The translations under genes were made by a program, and so were the position numbers. Under the pieces are notes generated by a model that was not told the DNA's origin, did not search any database, and saw nothing but the letters and a program-made list of their open reading frames with translations. This document shows positions 55,332 to 64,000 of a stretch of DNA of 64,000 bases, piece by piece. Location of the stretch: contig CM066913.1 of NCBI GenBank assembly GCA_033964015.1, positions 33,803,577-33,867,576 of the forward strand. The letters run 5' to 3'. Each line of letters opens with the position of its first letter. The stretch's first letter is position 1. The stretch comes from Scolanthus callimorphus. Lineage: Eukaryota > Cnidaria > Anthozoa > Actiniaria > Edwardsiidae.

Positions 55332-58300
55332 TACAGGTTATAATTGGTCTTGTGTGAATTACGTCGCCTTCTGACAGGTCCGACATTTGCCTTCTCACAG
55401 GCCTCATACTACAAGGGTTCTTGGGGGGGGGGGGGGGGGGGGGGGGAAGAGGGTTAGTGTTGTCTTTTTACGTCGCCTTCTAACAGGACCGACACTTGCC
55501 TTCTCACAGGCCTCATATTACAAGGGTACTAGGGGGGGGGGGGGGGGGGGGTGTAAGTGTTGTCGTAAATAACGTCGCCTTCTTACAGGACCGACATTCG
55601 CCTTCTGACAGGCCTTATACTACGAGGTTGGGGATGGGCCAAAAATGTTTTTCTACGTCGCCTTCTAACAGGACCGACACTTGCCTTCTCACAGGCCTCA
55701 GACTACAAGGGTACTGGGGGGGGGGGGGGGGGGGGGCGTAAAAAAGGGTTCGGGGGGGGGGATAAAAGTGTTGTCGTAAATAACGCCGCCTTCTAACAGG
55801 TCCGACACGCCTTCTAACAGGCCTCTTACTTAAGGCTTCAAGGGGCAGGGGGGGGGGGGGGGGGGGGCAGGTTGTAAGAGTTGTCTGAATAATGTAGCCC
55901 TCTAACAGGCCTGATCCTACGAGAGAGAGGGCGGTGGGGGTGGGGTGGTGGGTAGGTAAGGGTGGAGTAAATGGTAGGTTAAGATGGAGGGGGGATGGGT
56001 AGGTAGGTATAATGGGAAATGTCTAAACAACGTTTTATACTTAAAAACAGACACATGGCTTAATTGAGGTAGAACACTTGCTTTATATAGACCAGATAAG
56101 AGGGGTGGGAGGACAGGTAAAAATTGACCTATAATAGTTGCGCGTGGGGATAAATACTGAATGAGACTTCGCTAATGCCAATAGCTTCTAGATAAAATGG
56201 GTAGATAACGAAAACTTAAAAACATACTGCAAAACATTACTTACGATAAATAGTTTATAACGAAAGAGATAGAGAGTAAAATGGTGCGTTTAAAAGCGGT
56301 AAAAAGGCAATGTTGAAGGGTGAATAGTGACGAAACCCGCAAGAAACTAAAAGTACTAGAGAATAAACTAGAGAATAACGGTATGAATAAACAGCTATAA
56401 AATAGGAGGCGTAAGGAAAGCATAAAACCGAGTGGAAATTGTGGGCTGACGAGGCTTAAATAGCGAAGGGAGGAAACGATATAAAGCGGATAAAAAATTG
56501 TGATAAACGGGCTAAATATGGGGACGAAGACCATAAGTAAATTACCTCGTTATTCTCAACCGGAGGGTTTTCTGGAGCAGCCGCGGCGGCAGGTTCAACA
56601 GGAGCTGGTGCTGCCGGAGCGGCCAGAGCCGCTAAAGCTTCAGGATTTGGCTCTACAGGTGCCGCCATATCATCAACTGACCTAAAACTAAAGAGAGAGG
56701 AGTCAGAACGAAAATAAACTAGAGAATAATAATATTGCATGCACTGTTGGAGTTCCTTCGAAGTTTTAAGGCTATGTAGAACCACGCTGAAAACACAAAG
56801 ACATAGGAACCCACACATAAGGCATGAGAAAACCGTCTGGAGGCTTCGGCGACGTAGCGCTAGCAAAAGCGTAAATTCGAAAAGTTTTCGGACTTACCGG
56901 TTTGCGAAGATGTGTCGAAAAGCCCTGAATTCATGTCCCAAATCCTTTATATAGGCAGAAAAGACTGACGTGGCTGCTTGCACAGAAGCAACCGATTACC
57001 CTAGGGAGTTACAAGCATGTTCAACTTCGCACGCTTAATTTTCGCGGCAAATTCCTCGGTGAAAATAGTTAGATTGAAGTTTCAAGTTTAATATTTTGCT
57101 ACTTACATTTAATAAACAATAAAATATAGAAATGATTAATACTACTACTAATAATAGTTTAAAGAGTTATGTGACCTCAAAGCTCTTACAAGATTAAATA
57201 AATAAATAAATGAAAAGGGAAAACAAATGAGAGAACCATAGAAACCATAAGGCTTGTACGGAATGGTTCTCCTTATATTTAGATGCATTACTTTACATGC
57301 ATAGATATTTTCTTTTACAATCAGAATTGAAATTAATTCAGCAAGCAGCAACGACCACATGTCATGGCTCATTGCATTCGGCGCGTGAATATCTAATCGC
57401 TTATTTATAACAAAATAGGAACTGGTAACGCTGAAAATATAGTTCATGGAAGGTCGTTAAGCTACTTATAATACACAGGGCAAAATTGATGCTGATTGGC
57501 TAAGGGCGAGGGCATTTTTTCTTTATTGAGGGCAAAATTACCGATCTGAATTTTGCCCTTTTATATCATAAACATGTAATCACATGGGTTCCTCGTAAAA
57601 TAAGGGATTTATTTCACTTGTGTTTTCAATTTTTTCAATTAGCCCTCGCCGCAGACGGCTAGACGACTCGGCCAATTTTGGAAAAAAATTGAAAACACTC
57701 GTTAAATTGATCCCTAATTTTACTCGGCCCCATGCGATTACCCATACTAATACAGCTTCGAAAAACATGTTCCAAGAACACGATTTTTTGTCATAAATGT
57801 TTGTATGGAAATATCATGTTCAGCTAATATTTAAGCCTAAGATGTGACATAATGTCCATTTCGACTGTATTAAAGGTTGTCAAGACCAAGCCCTGGGTGT
57901 AGAGGATGCTCATAAAATCCCAAACAACAGAATCACAGCTTCATCTGAATACAGCCCGGCATACGGACCCACCAAAGGAAGACTAAACGCATCAACTGGA
58001 TGGGGTCCTTCCGGTTCAGATCAGAATCCCTATCTACAGATAGATCTGGGTCACGCGTTTCTTATATGCGCTATTGGTACTCAGGGTAGACAAAATGGTG
58101 ACGAATGGGTGACGACTTACAAAATCCAGTTATCCATGGATAACCAGAACTGGAATACGTATCAAGAGAATGGTGTCGATAAGGTAAGCAGGTATAATCA
58201 TGTGCATTTTATGTAAATGGCGCACTCTGTTCTCGTCATTCTCGCCAAATCTCTGGGGCGTTTTACCTCGTGAGGGCCAGCCGCTCTGTACCACGTGAAA

Positions 58301-61300
58301 CCAACGTACTCTGTCGTTCTCTTGTCCAGATTTTCAATGGTAACACCGACCGTAACACAGAAGTGAAGCGCACACTTGCTGTACCCACCATCGCAAGGTA
58401 TATAAGATTCAAGCCCTTGACGTCGGTTGGAGATAAAGTGATGAGGGTTGAAGTTTATGGAGAACGACCAACAGGTGTGTAATGTCGATCTTTTTCGAGT
58501 CTAACTCAGCTGATTGGTTTAGTCCGTTTGTATTTCCCATTTTATATGTAATTGAAAAATGAGCCGTCGGAATTATTTAACCAATAACGCGTCAGCATTT
58601 AGTACTTGTTGCATTCGACTCAGTATTCGAATTTGTAGATTAGTAATCGCAAAGCTAGACGTCTCGAACTGGATCTTACGGTTTGATGAATTTCTTCACA
58701 GCCTGTGAAGATAGTACTCTTGGCATGGAGGACTCAAGCATTCCAAACAACACAATAACCGCATCTACAAACAGCGCATTAGCCGGACGAGCACGCCTGG
58801 GAGCTAGTGGGTCCTGGTGTGCGTCAACTGATGACGTCAAGCCATACTTGCAGGTGGATCTGGGTACTAGTCACGTGATGTGTGCTGTGGCTACACAAGG
58901 GAGTCCTACCGCTGACCAGTGGGTAGAGACTTACACCGTTATGACGTCATCAAACGGAGTGAATTGGACTTTGTACTTGGAAAACAACAACACAAGGGTA
59001 TGGCCACCAATCGAAAGCATCTCACAAAATGAACAAGTAAAGTGGATTTATGTAGTAAATACTTATTAAGGGAAGTTCTTATGAAACTATGCCAACAAGC
59101 AATTCTAACAGACGGAAGGACCATTAGATATTTTGATGAAATTAGGTGTCAATTGCTTATTACAACTCCGCGGTTGGCTATGCGTTCACAAGTCCTGCTG
59201 AAATTTTGTTACAAAAACCGTTGATATTGTATTACAAATTCGGTTGATTCTGATTTCAAATCTTTTTTGTGCTCCCGGGTGCTTCTTATTACAAATACTG
59301 TTACTTGTTGCATAGCCGGGTGATACACACTTCCAAACTGAAGAAAGCTTCATATCAATCTATACTTTTGGTTTGTCTTTAGACTGTTTCAATCTATATT
59401 TGAATAGCCCAGTTTCATAGCTGAATAGGCAGCAATGACCAATAAATACAGTGGAGCATCAATTATTTGAAGTCGAAAATGTTTCTCAAGTTTGTATTTA
59501 TACTAGGATATTTATGCTAGGATTTAGTTTCAATACGAATCAGGTTCATTTATAGTTGTGATTTTCTAGGAAATGTAGCTAGACTCAGACCGGAAGTAAA
59601 CTTAAGCGCGAAAGTCACTTGATTTAAACCCAAGAATTGCCTTACGTCAGGCTTCATCAGTTTCTCGTCGGTATTCGCAACCTATTTGATTTCAAATCCA
59701 GGCTCTAACTGTTTTTAAGCGCCGTGATGCCTTTTCAGCGGAAGAGTAGAGATTTCGATACTGGACTATTGCGTCCGATTTTTGCCTTGACTACCCATGG
59801 TGCACCTGGGAGCGTGAACTCATATACAATAGTCACAAAAACGATAGGTCTCGATATTGATAAGCGATATTGTCTCTTTTCATTTATCCAATCTGCTGCA
59901 GACATTTTACGGTAATTACGACCGATCGTCAGTCGTTCGTCAAGTCCTTTACAAGAGTCCGATAGCACGATATTTCCGGATAATACCCGATAGACATAGA
60001 GGTGAACGATGCCTGCGGATTGAGCTTTATGGATCACCCATAGAACCAGGTATGTTCTATTTCAAAAAGGTTCCTTGGTGTTTGGTAGTTGGTATTTGGT
60101 GTTTCATTCCCTTCGTGACATTCTGGGTAACCGCCAGTTCGTCTGGCGGTTTTCGGTAGTTGAACACGTAATACAACGACAAAATTGTTGTTTCTGACAT
60201 CCTAACGCACTTCTTAGCTGTTTCCCAAGATGACCGCGGGGAATAAAACACATAGAGCAACCTTTTTCTAAAATAAGTACACGATAAGTAGGGACGTTTA
60301 GCTACTGTGGATTTCTTTAGTAAAAGGTGAGCAAACATACCAAGGACAATACCTTTCAACCTAGATGTCAACTTTTATTTTGCCCAAGAACAATAACCCG
60401 TTTGAATCGCAGATCTTCAAATACATTCCTGTTAGATTCTAACCTAGTGAACACATCTTGTTGCTTGGGGTTGATTTACTCTATACACAAAAGGAATGTT
60501 AATGTGCACGGTTTCAAATGTAGAGCAGATTTCGTATGACTGTGAAAAGTGCCGCGAAAGAGTTGTACCGCGCCGCGACCGTGACCGTACCGCGACTAAG
60601 CGATTTCATTCGGTATCTACAGCAGGCCAGGTTTGGTACCGCCACCGCGACCGGTACCGCACCGTGTCGCGGCACTTTTCACAGTCATACGAAATCTGCT
60701 CTATTAACGATCTTCTTACGTTGTACACTAGTGTGAGCCAACCCTTATCTGTTTGTCCCTTCTAGGCTGCAGAACACGTAGCACAGGAATCCCAAGTAGT
60801 ATGTTGGTACCAGACCACAGGTTTACCGCCACCTCCTATTACAGCACTAGTTATTATCCGTGGTATGGGAGACTTAATATTAAAAAGTATGGCTGGGAGG
60901 CAACTAATGCCGACAGAGGTTCAAACCGGCCTTATCTGCAGGTTGATGTGGGAAGTCTGTATCATGTTTGCGCCATACTAACACAGGGCATGAGTACAAG
61001 TGACAGGGAACGAGTTAAAACATACAGAATCGCCTACTCCATGGATAACGTCACGTGGGCAAATTACACTGAAGACCGTCTTGTTAAGGTGATCAAAATG
61101 AAGCATTTTTGAGAGTAGAACTGATAGACAATGTTTTATGAGTAACAACGTGCATCACACGCTTTGTAGAAAATAGACCTTTCCCGTGTTAATCCGGTAC
61201 CCCTGTGGTTTGATACTCTCTATGATTGATAATCTTAACTGGACTGTGGTTTGATACTCAAGCGCGCAAAATATTTTCCCTGAACGAACGAGCAAGTTCT

Positions 61301-63600
61301 ATATTTCATATTTTGCATGAGGGCCAAGTGCGCCGCTCAAGCGGAAAAGTTTTACTGATCACCCAGCGATAAACGCTTGCCGCACCGTTGTCGCTAGTGA
61401 GTTTAGTACAATTGCACTATTAGTCGGTTGGCCAGTGGGACCCCCATCCCTCTTGCACTGACTCTTCTATTCTTAATGTAAAGCAATACCAAATACTAGA
61501 AAATCAAAAGCTTTACAATTTTAGAGGTAAAACGTCCGTTCTATCAAAATGCCGCCTTATTTATGAGCCACTGGTTATCCTTAAGGTAATTCCCCTGAAA
61601 TAAAAGTTGTAGTACAATTTTCATAATTTGTCTATTTACTATTTAGTATATAAGGAATGAAAATATGAAATAAAAAAAGAGCGTGACCATGCTCGTTTAG
61701 AAACTGTGATGGCGCAAACATACCCCATTTTTAGTGCCTGAGGGCTATTTTGCGAAGGAATACGTGAAACAAGAAAATTGTGATAAAACGCTCACTAATG
61801 AAGCAATCCAGTTCGCTTGCTAGTTTGAACAGAACTGTTGGATGCTTCACTACCTAGGACGAACATTGGAATGTTTAACTTTCTATGTGTGTTAACGCTA
61901 CTCTTGAAAATGTGCAAAAATGTGCGCACGGCTCCTGATAATTTGAGTCTTTGGTGTCTCATTTTGAGGCTTTTTATGACGATAGCTCAAAAACTTGTCG
62001 TGGAAATTTCTTTAAACGTTTTTTATAACAGGGGAATGATAGTCTTATCAAAATGGTAAAATAAAAAATGGGGTTGCCCAATCTTGTTTTCGCGCAATAT
62101 CCCAAAAATATCTCAATATCCCAGATTGCGTCATTTTTGAACGAACTGATCGCGCGTCCATGCGCAGAACAGAGTCCGCCGTGCAAAACAGGGGAATGAC
62201 CTTAATTTGAAATAAAGCAACTGGACACGCTTTCTGAGCGGTAAATGATTAGGCCTTTTCTTATTTTGTAGGTATTTACTGGTAATGTCAACAATTCTAA
62301 GGTTGTCACTAACTATTTTACCATCCCGATCTTGGGCAAGTTCTTCCGCTTTTATCCCACGCGTTATAATAACTACCCTACAGTCAGGCTGGACTACAAT
62401 GGCTTGCTGTCAGGTAGGTACCATTGTGTGTTGTAAATTGCTATAAATCTTCACCTGCCTATTTTAGAGTTTTGTCGTGTATTTTGGCCGTGTTCTAGAA
62501 AATAGGCACTTTGCTTCCAACAAATTTCCTGTCCTAGTCCAACTGACTTCAATATGATTAACCGAGTTTCGTTCAAAAATACCAGCAACTTTTTTTTTTG
62601 CGCGGGGTGATCTCTCAAGGAAGGGGTCCATTAAGCTCCGATATTATTGAAAGTATTAACGCTAATGGAGATCAGATAATGCGCACATATTGCCAAACGA
62701 TACCTGCTCCTGCTTTCCAAGATTGAAGTTCGTAGCGAGTATATTTTTAAAGTTGTAGACAAAAATATATTTTCGGAAAATGCGCTTTGACTTTCGCACG
62801 AGTCACCTTCATCATCATCGTTAAGCATCATGATATCAACAACGATATTTCATACGAAAACGTGCGGTTCCATTGTAGCTGTGAGAAAAAGGTAGCATTC
62901 TACTTCAGCTCAGTCAGTTCAGTAGCTTAGTAGCTTTTTTGACCAAAACATCTTCAAAGTATTGCGAACCTTGATATTACCTTAGTTTCATAATTATCAT
63001 TGGCCATCTCGGCTAAATAAACGATTTGATAAGTTATAATAGACATAACAAACAAAACAATTTCTTTATACAGGTTGCGCTTCTTCGCTAGGAGTCGAGA
63101 GTGGCCTGGTACTCGATTCTCAACTCTTATCTTCATCAAATTCGGATAACTCTCACGCAGCCTCCGCTGGCCGTCTGTACAGCAGCTCATCCTGGTGTAG
63201 CTCTTCACTACCCAATAATGAGTTTCTTCAGGTTGACCTTGGGAAAGTGAAGACCGTGACAGGAATAGCCACACAGGGGGACCCCACAAGAGATAATTGG
63301 GTTACACAGTTTTCCATCAAGTACGGCTTTAATGAAACTCACTGGAACGCATTCAAGGATGGACAAAAAAACATAAAGGTAGATATATTTCACGAAGGCG
63401 GTCAATGCTAGCTCCAGCAAAAAATTTGAATGAATGGGTTTTGTTCTATGCACTTCAGACTTTTCCTGGTAACAGTGGTCGAGGTACTGGTCGGGTTACC
63501 TGGTTTTCAGTTCCCTTTGCTGGTCGGTATATCAGAGTTAATCCCGCTGCCCATCACGGAGCCATTTGTATGCGTGTTGATCTCTATGGCTGTGGATTTG
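47358..63600 (+). CDS. Gene B: paralogous discoidin receptor, nine 5' exons seen, 3' part outside window
   Basis: This gene is the mirror image of gene A exons 1-9: signal peptide at 47,358-47,427, then four two-exon F5/8C domains between 57,876 and 63,600. All exon phases are identical to gene A, and no stop interrupts any exon. Whether it continues into Ig, FN3 and PTP exons cannot be told from this window; the final exon ends in phase 1 at a consensus GTGAGT, as gene A exon 9 does, so more exons are expected. Its 10.4-kb first intron holds a DIRS element. The start codon region has been separated from the original upstream sequence by a 1.3-kb foldback insertion. Confidence 0.85.
47428..49605. 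other. Intron 1 of gene B left of the DIRS element
   Basis: Inverted homology with intron 1 of gene A is visible in pieces up to about 48,340. Around 48,590-48,645 and 49,395-49,430 there are CCTGGATCCGC-type words usual in hAT-derived short repeats. No gene seen. Confidence 0.5.
49606..50007 (-). repeat. DIRS split direct repeats B1, A2 and B2
   Basis: Read on the minus strand: B1 at 50,007-49,934, A2 at 49,938-49,746 and B2 at 49,679-49,606. B1 and B2 (74 bp, plus-strand start ATAGTAAACCATTTTCACC) align at a constant offset of 328 bp. A 66-bp segment lies between A2 and B2; it contains GCGCTACGTCGCCGAAG, whose inverse occurs next to A1 at about 56,844. Confidence 0.85.
50168..51521 (-). 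CDS. DIRS element tyrosine recombinase with N-terminal zinc ribbon, one frameshift
   Basis: The frame opens after an acceptor-like TTCTACCAG at about 51,521. It starts with a possible zinc ribbon (CPIC, then 11 residues, CQRC), followed by a helical N-terminal core-binding region. Catalytic motifs: TGDRASDLGRV (first Arg), then a frameshift near 50,715, then HSFRSG (HxxR), ARHVGW (His/Trp) and AEYYSQTG (nucleophilic Tyr). All the R-HxxR-H-Y residues are present, split between two frames. The enzyme would integrate the circular DNA intermediate of the element. It ends at 50,168, just upstream of repeat B1. Confidence 0.8.
51756..53929 (-). CDS. DIRS element reverse transcriptase-RNase H, one frameshift
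   Basis: The frame is open from about 53,929, after a TTTTCTTTTCTCAG acceptor-like site, with no clear ATG. RT motifs: FVEAPYLVMPLTVEPNKPR, FDDKSGYDHIRLHPNS, ASLPFGWKASAYVYQT, and the catalytic box YIDDRHVG. RNase H: IFTDASNSGWGGRL, AVREARALLLTMEN, VDSKVVVSCW and YIPSKDNPADPP. The frame breaks in a six-C run near 52,235; the next frame continues SRLLSDLDCTLTEQAW to PHENAYVFPPFVLVGPLLKH and PRKFWWPLV, the tail usual after RNase H in DIRS polyproteins. It copies element RNA into DNA. Confidence 0.8.
54461..56668 (-). CDS. DIRS element gag-like protein, two exons
   Basis: Exon 1 (56,668-56,546) encodes MAAPVEPNPEALAALAAPAA and ends PVENNE at a GTAATT donor. Exon 2 (54,988-54,461) follows a CTCTCGTTCCCTCAG acceptor, in phase 0, and reads DNNMAALLERIKALETAGNN, a helical region, then the zinc knuckle CFACGNRGHTASRC (CX2CX4HX4C) and a basic RGRGYGRARP tail. 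The exon 2 frame is also open upstream to 55,069. Splicing is inferred from the sites and continuous frame. A zinc knuckle points to nucleic-acid binding in a ribonucleoprotein particle. Confidence 0.65.
55090..55960. repeat. G-run minisatellite inside the DIRS gag intron
   Basis: About seven imperfect units of roughly 90-130 bp, each with GCCTTCTNACAGGCC-like and GACAGGTCCGACAYTTGCC-like boxes and most followed by a run of about 18-25 Gs (near 55,306, 55,424, 55,531, 55,717 and 55,849). On the transcribed minus strand these are C runs. The array sits between the inferred gag exons. Exact run lengths should not be trusted in an assembly. Confidence 0.7.
56877..57069 (-). repeat. DIRS split direct repeat A1
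   Basis: A 193-bp repeat beginning (plus strand) TCGAAAAGTTTTCGGAC and ending CTCGGTGAAAATAGT. The copy at 49,746-49,938 aligns without gaps at a constant offset of 7,131 bp. It forms the 5' end of the minus-strand element. Confidence 0.85.
57570..57745. repeat. Imperfect palindrome upstream of gene B exon 2
   Basis: GTAATCACATGGGTTCC and the later GGCCCCATGCGATTAC pair, with matching GTGTTTTCAATTTTT arms inside. A probable MITE in intron 1 of gene B. Confidence 0.6.
57876..58474 (+). CDS. Gene B exons 2-3: first F5/8 type C domain
   Basis: Exon 2 is 57,876-58,183 (308 nt, same length as in gene A) and exon 3 is 58,330-58,474 (145 nt, same length). Motifs: [74 protein letters not shown] and MRVEVYG. 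In exon 3 I count 8 differences in 49 residues against gene A, with the changes concentrated at the C-terminal end. Donor GTAAGC and acceptor TTGTCCAG are standard. Confidence 0.9.
58702..60049 (+). CDS. Gene B exons 4-5: second F5/8 type C domain
   Basis: Exon 4 is 58,702-58,997 and exon 5 is 59,902-60,049; both match gene A in length. Motifs: [70 protein letters not shown], and LRIELYGSP at the end. It keeps the unusual Ala-Cys opening. The 0.9-kb intron has no long-TIR transposon, unlike gene A. Confidence 0.9.
60523..60701. mobile_element. 179-bp MITE with ~35-bp TIRs, TA target
   Basis: The ends begin GAGCAGATTTCGTATGACTG and match the inverted right end exactly for about 35 bp, flanked by TA on both sides. 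The interior is rich in CCGCGACCG-type words. It lies just before gene B exon 6. Confidence 0.8.
60766..62413 (+). CDS. Gene B exons 6-7: third F5/8 type C domain
   Basis: Exon 6 is 60,766-61,088 and exon 7 is 62,272-62,413. Motifs: [72 protein letters not shown], then [25 protein letters not shown] and VRLDYNG. Exon 6 is two codons longer than in gene A. Its donor is GTGATC, weaker than GTGAGC in gene A; read-through would add IKMKHF and a stop. The junction is still in phase. Confidence 0.87.
62500..62812. repeat. Dispersed repeat R1, copy in gene B intron 7
   Basis: An inverted match to 8,565-8,920, including AATAGGCACTTTGCTTCC, GATCTCTCAAGGAAGGGG and TATATTTTTAAAGTTGTAG. Confidence 0.75.
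63074..63600 (+). CDS. Gene B exons 8-9: fourth F5/8 type C domain
   Basis: Exon 8 is 63,074-63,378 and exon 9 is 63,459-63,600. Motifs: [66 protein letters not shown] and VDLYGCGFG. Exon 8 is one codon longer than its gene A counterpart (extra residue at SLPNN). Exon 9 ends in phase 1 at GTGAGT; the next exon, expected to be the Ig domain, lies beyond the window. Confidence 0.9.
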
Positions 63601-64000
63601 GTGAGTCAGTTTTTCTAGTTTCGCTTTTCTTTGTTAATCTCACCAGTATTGACGAGTTTTTGAAGAGGTATTTTATCAATAAATTCTTATATATTAACAG
63701 CATTCCAGAAAAGAGTCCTTCCTAACTTACAAAAATAGAGAAATATCAATTCAAATTATTGTGAGCAACGAACGAAGAAATCTGGTTGTTATTAAGATGC
63801 AATTGCATAGAACGCAATTAAGTCTGGTTGTGACTAAGCTCTATTCGTAAAAAAATGTAATTAGGTCTGGTTTTATTAAAACGCAATTAGTTTTATTAAA
63901 ACGTAATTAGTTTCCGTCTTTTGTATTGGCCAAGTAATTAGTGTAATAAGGTGTAAAGCTTTCACACTTGTTCGGCATAAAAGCTGACCAAAGCTTGTTC

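Larger units (their letters stand above)
49606..57069 (-). mobile_element. DIRS-order retrotransposon with split direct repeats, nearly full length
   Basis: Read on the minus strand: repeat A1 (57,069-56,877), gag, RT/RNase H, tyrosine recombinase, repeat B1 (50,007-49,934), repeat A2 (49,938-49,746), repeat B2 (49,679-49,606). A1 and A2 are 193 bp each and B1 and B2 are 74 bp each, judged identical or nearly so by eye. B1 and A2 overlap by five bases (ATAGT). This A1-ORFs-B1-A2-B2 arrangement is the split direct repeat structure of PAT/Ngaro-type DIRS elements, which integrate by tyrosine recombinase and leave no target duplication. The close match of the repeats suggests a recent insertion, but two frameshifts make this copy defective. 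It lies in intron 1 of gene B. Confidence 0.85.

Noticed and set aside
60496..60765. Arg/Thr-rich plus-strand frames before gene B exon 6
   Set aside because: Translation of the CCGCGACCG-rich core of the 179-bp MITE.

Overview
This window is a stretch of an animal genome: intron-rich, spliceosomal, about 40% GC by eye, and crowded with MITEs, LINE fragments and a DIRS-type retroelement. The gene families and repeat types fit a cnidarian, most likely an anthozoan (coral or sea anemone). That placement is an inference; no organellar or rRNA marker is present.

Main content. Two receptor genes lie head to head as an inverted duplication. Gene A (minus strand, start codon at 42,575, running left out of the window at position 1) is a receptor protein tyrosine phosphatase (RPTP). 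I reconstructed 38 exons by matching splice sites and reading phase: signal peptide, four F5/8 type C (discoidin) domains, one Ig-like domain, seven fibronectin III domains, one transmembrane helix, a juxtamembrane segment, a catalytic PTP domain D1 with an intact [10 protein letters not shown] loop, and a second PTP domain D2 whose visible part is degenerate (WSD for WPD, QC for HC). Gene B (plus strand, start codon at 47,358, running right out of the window) repeats the first nine exons: signal peptide plus the same four discoidin domains, with the same exon boundaries and phases. Its Ig, FN3 and PTP parts, if present, lie beyond the right edge.

Layout. 1-5,524: D2 and the end of D1 of gene A. 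5,525-12,629: D1, juxtamembrane and transmembrane exons. 12,630-26,111: FN3 and Ig exons, interrupted by inverted-repeat elements and a 5'-truncated LINE. 26,112-38,633: discoidin exons, with a second LINE and a long-TIR transposon in introns. 38,634-42,505: intron 1 of gene A, with a 1.5-kb 21-bp satellite array. 42,576-47,357: the shared intergenic region, which must hold both promoters; it contains a 48-bp poly-C tract, a TA-flanked MITE with an internal 383-bp duplication, a Penelope-like RT scrap, and a foldback element inserted at the start codon of gene B. 47,428-57,875: intron 1 of gene B, with a nearly full-length DIRS-order retrotransposon (49,606-57,069, minus strand). 57,876-63,600: gene B discoidin exons.

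The most notable points are the discoidin-Ig-FN3-PTP architecture in a head-to-head pair, the foldback insertion that displaces the upstream region of one copy, and single-base reading-frame problems in gene A that are either assembly errors or real lesions. All exon models are hand-derived from splice signals and phase, without transcript support.
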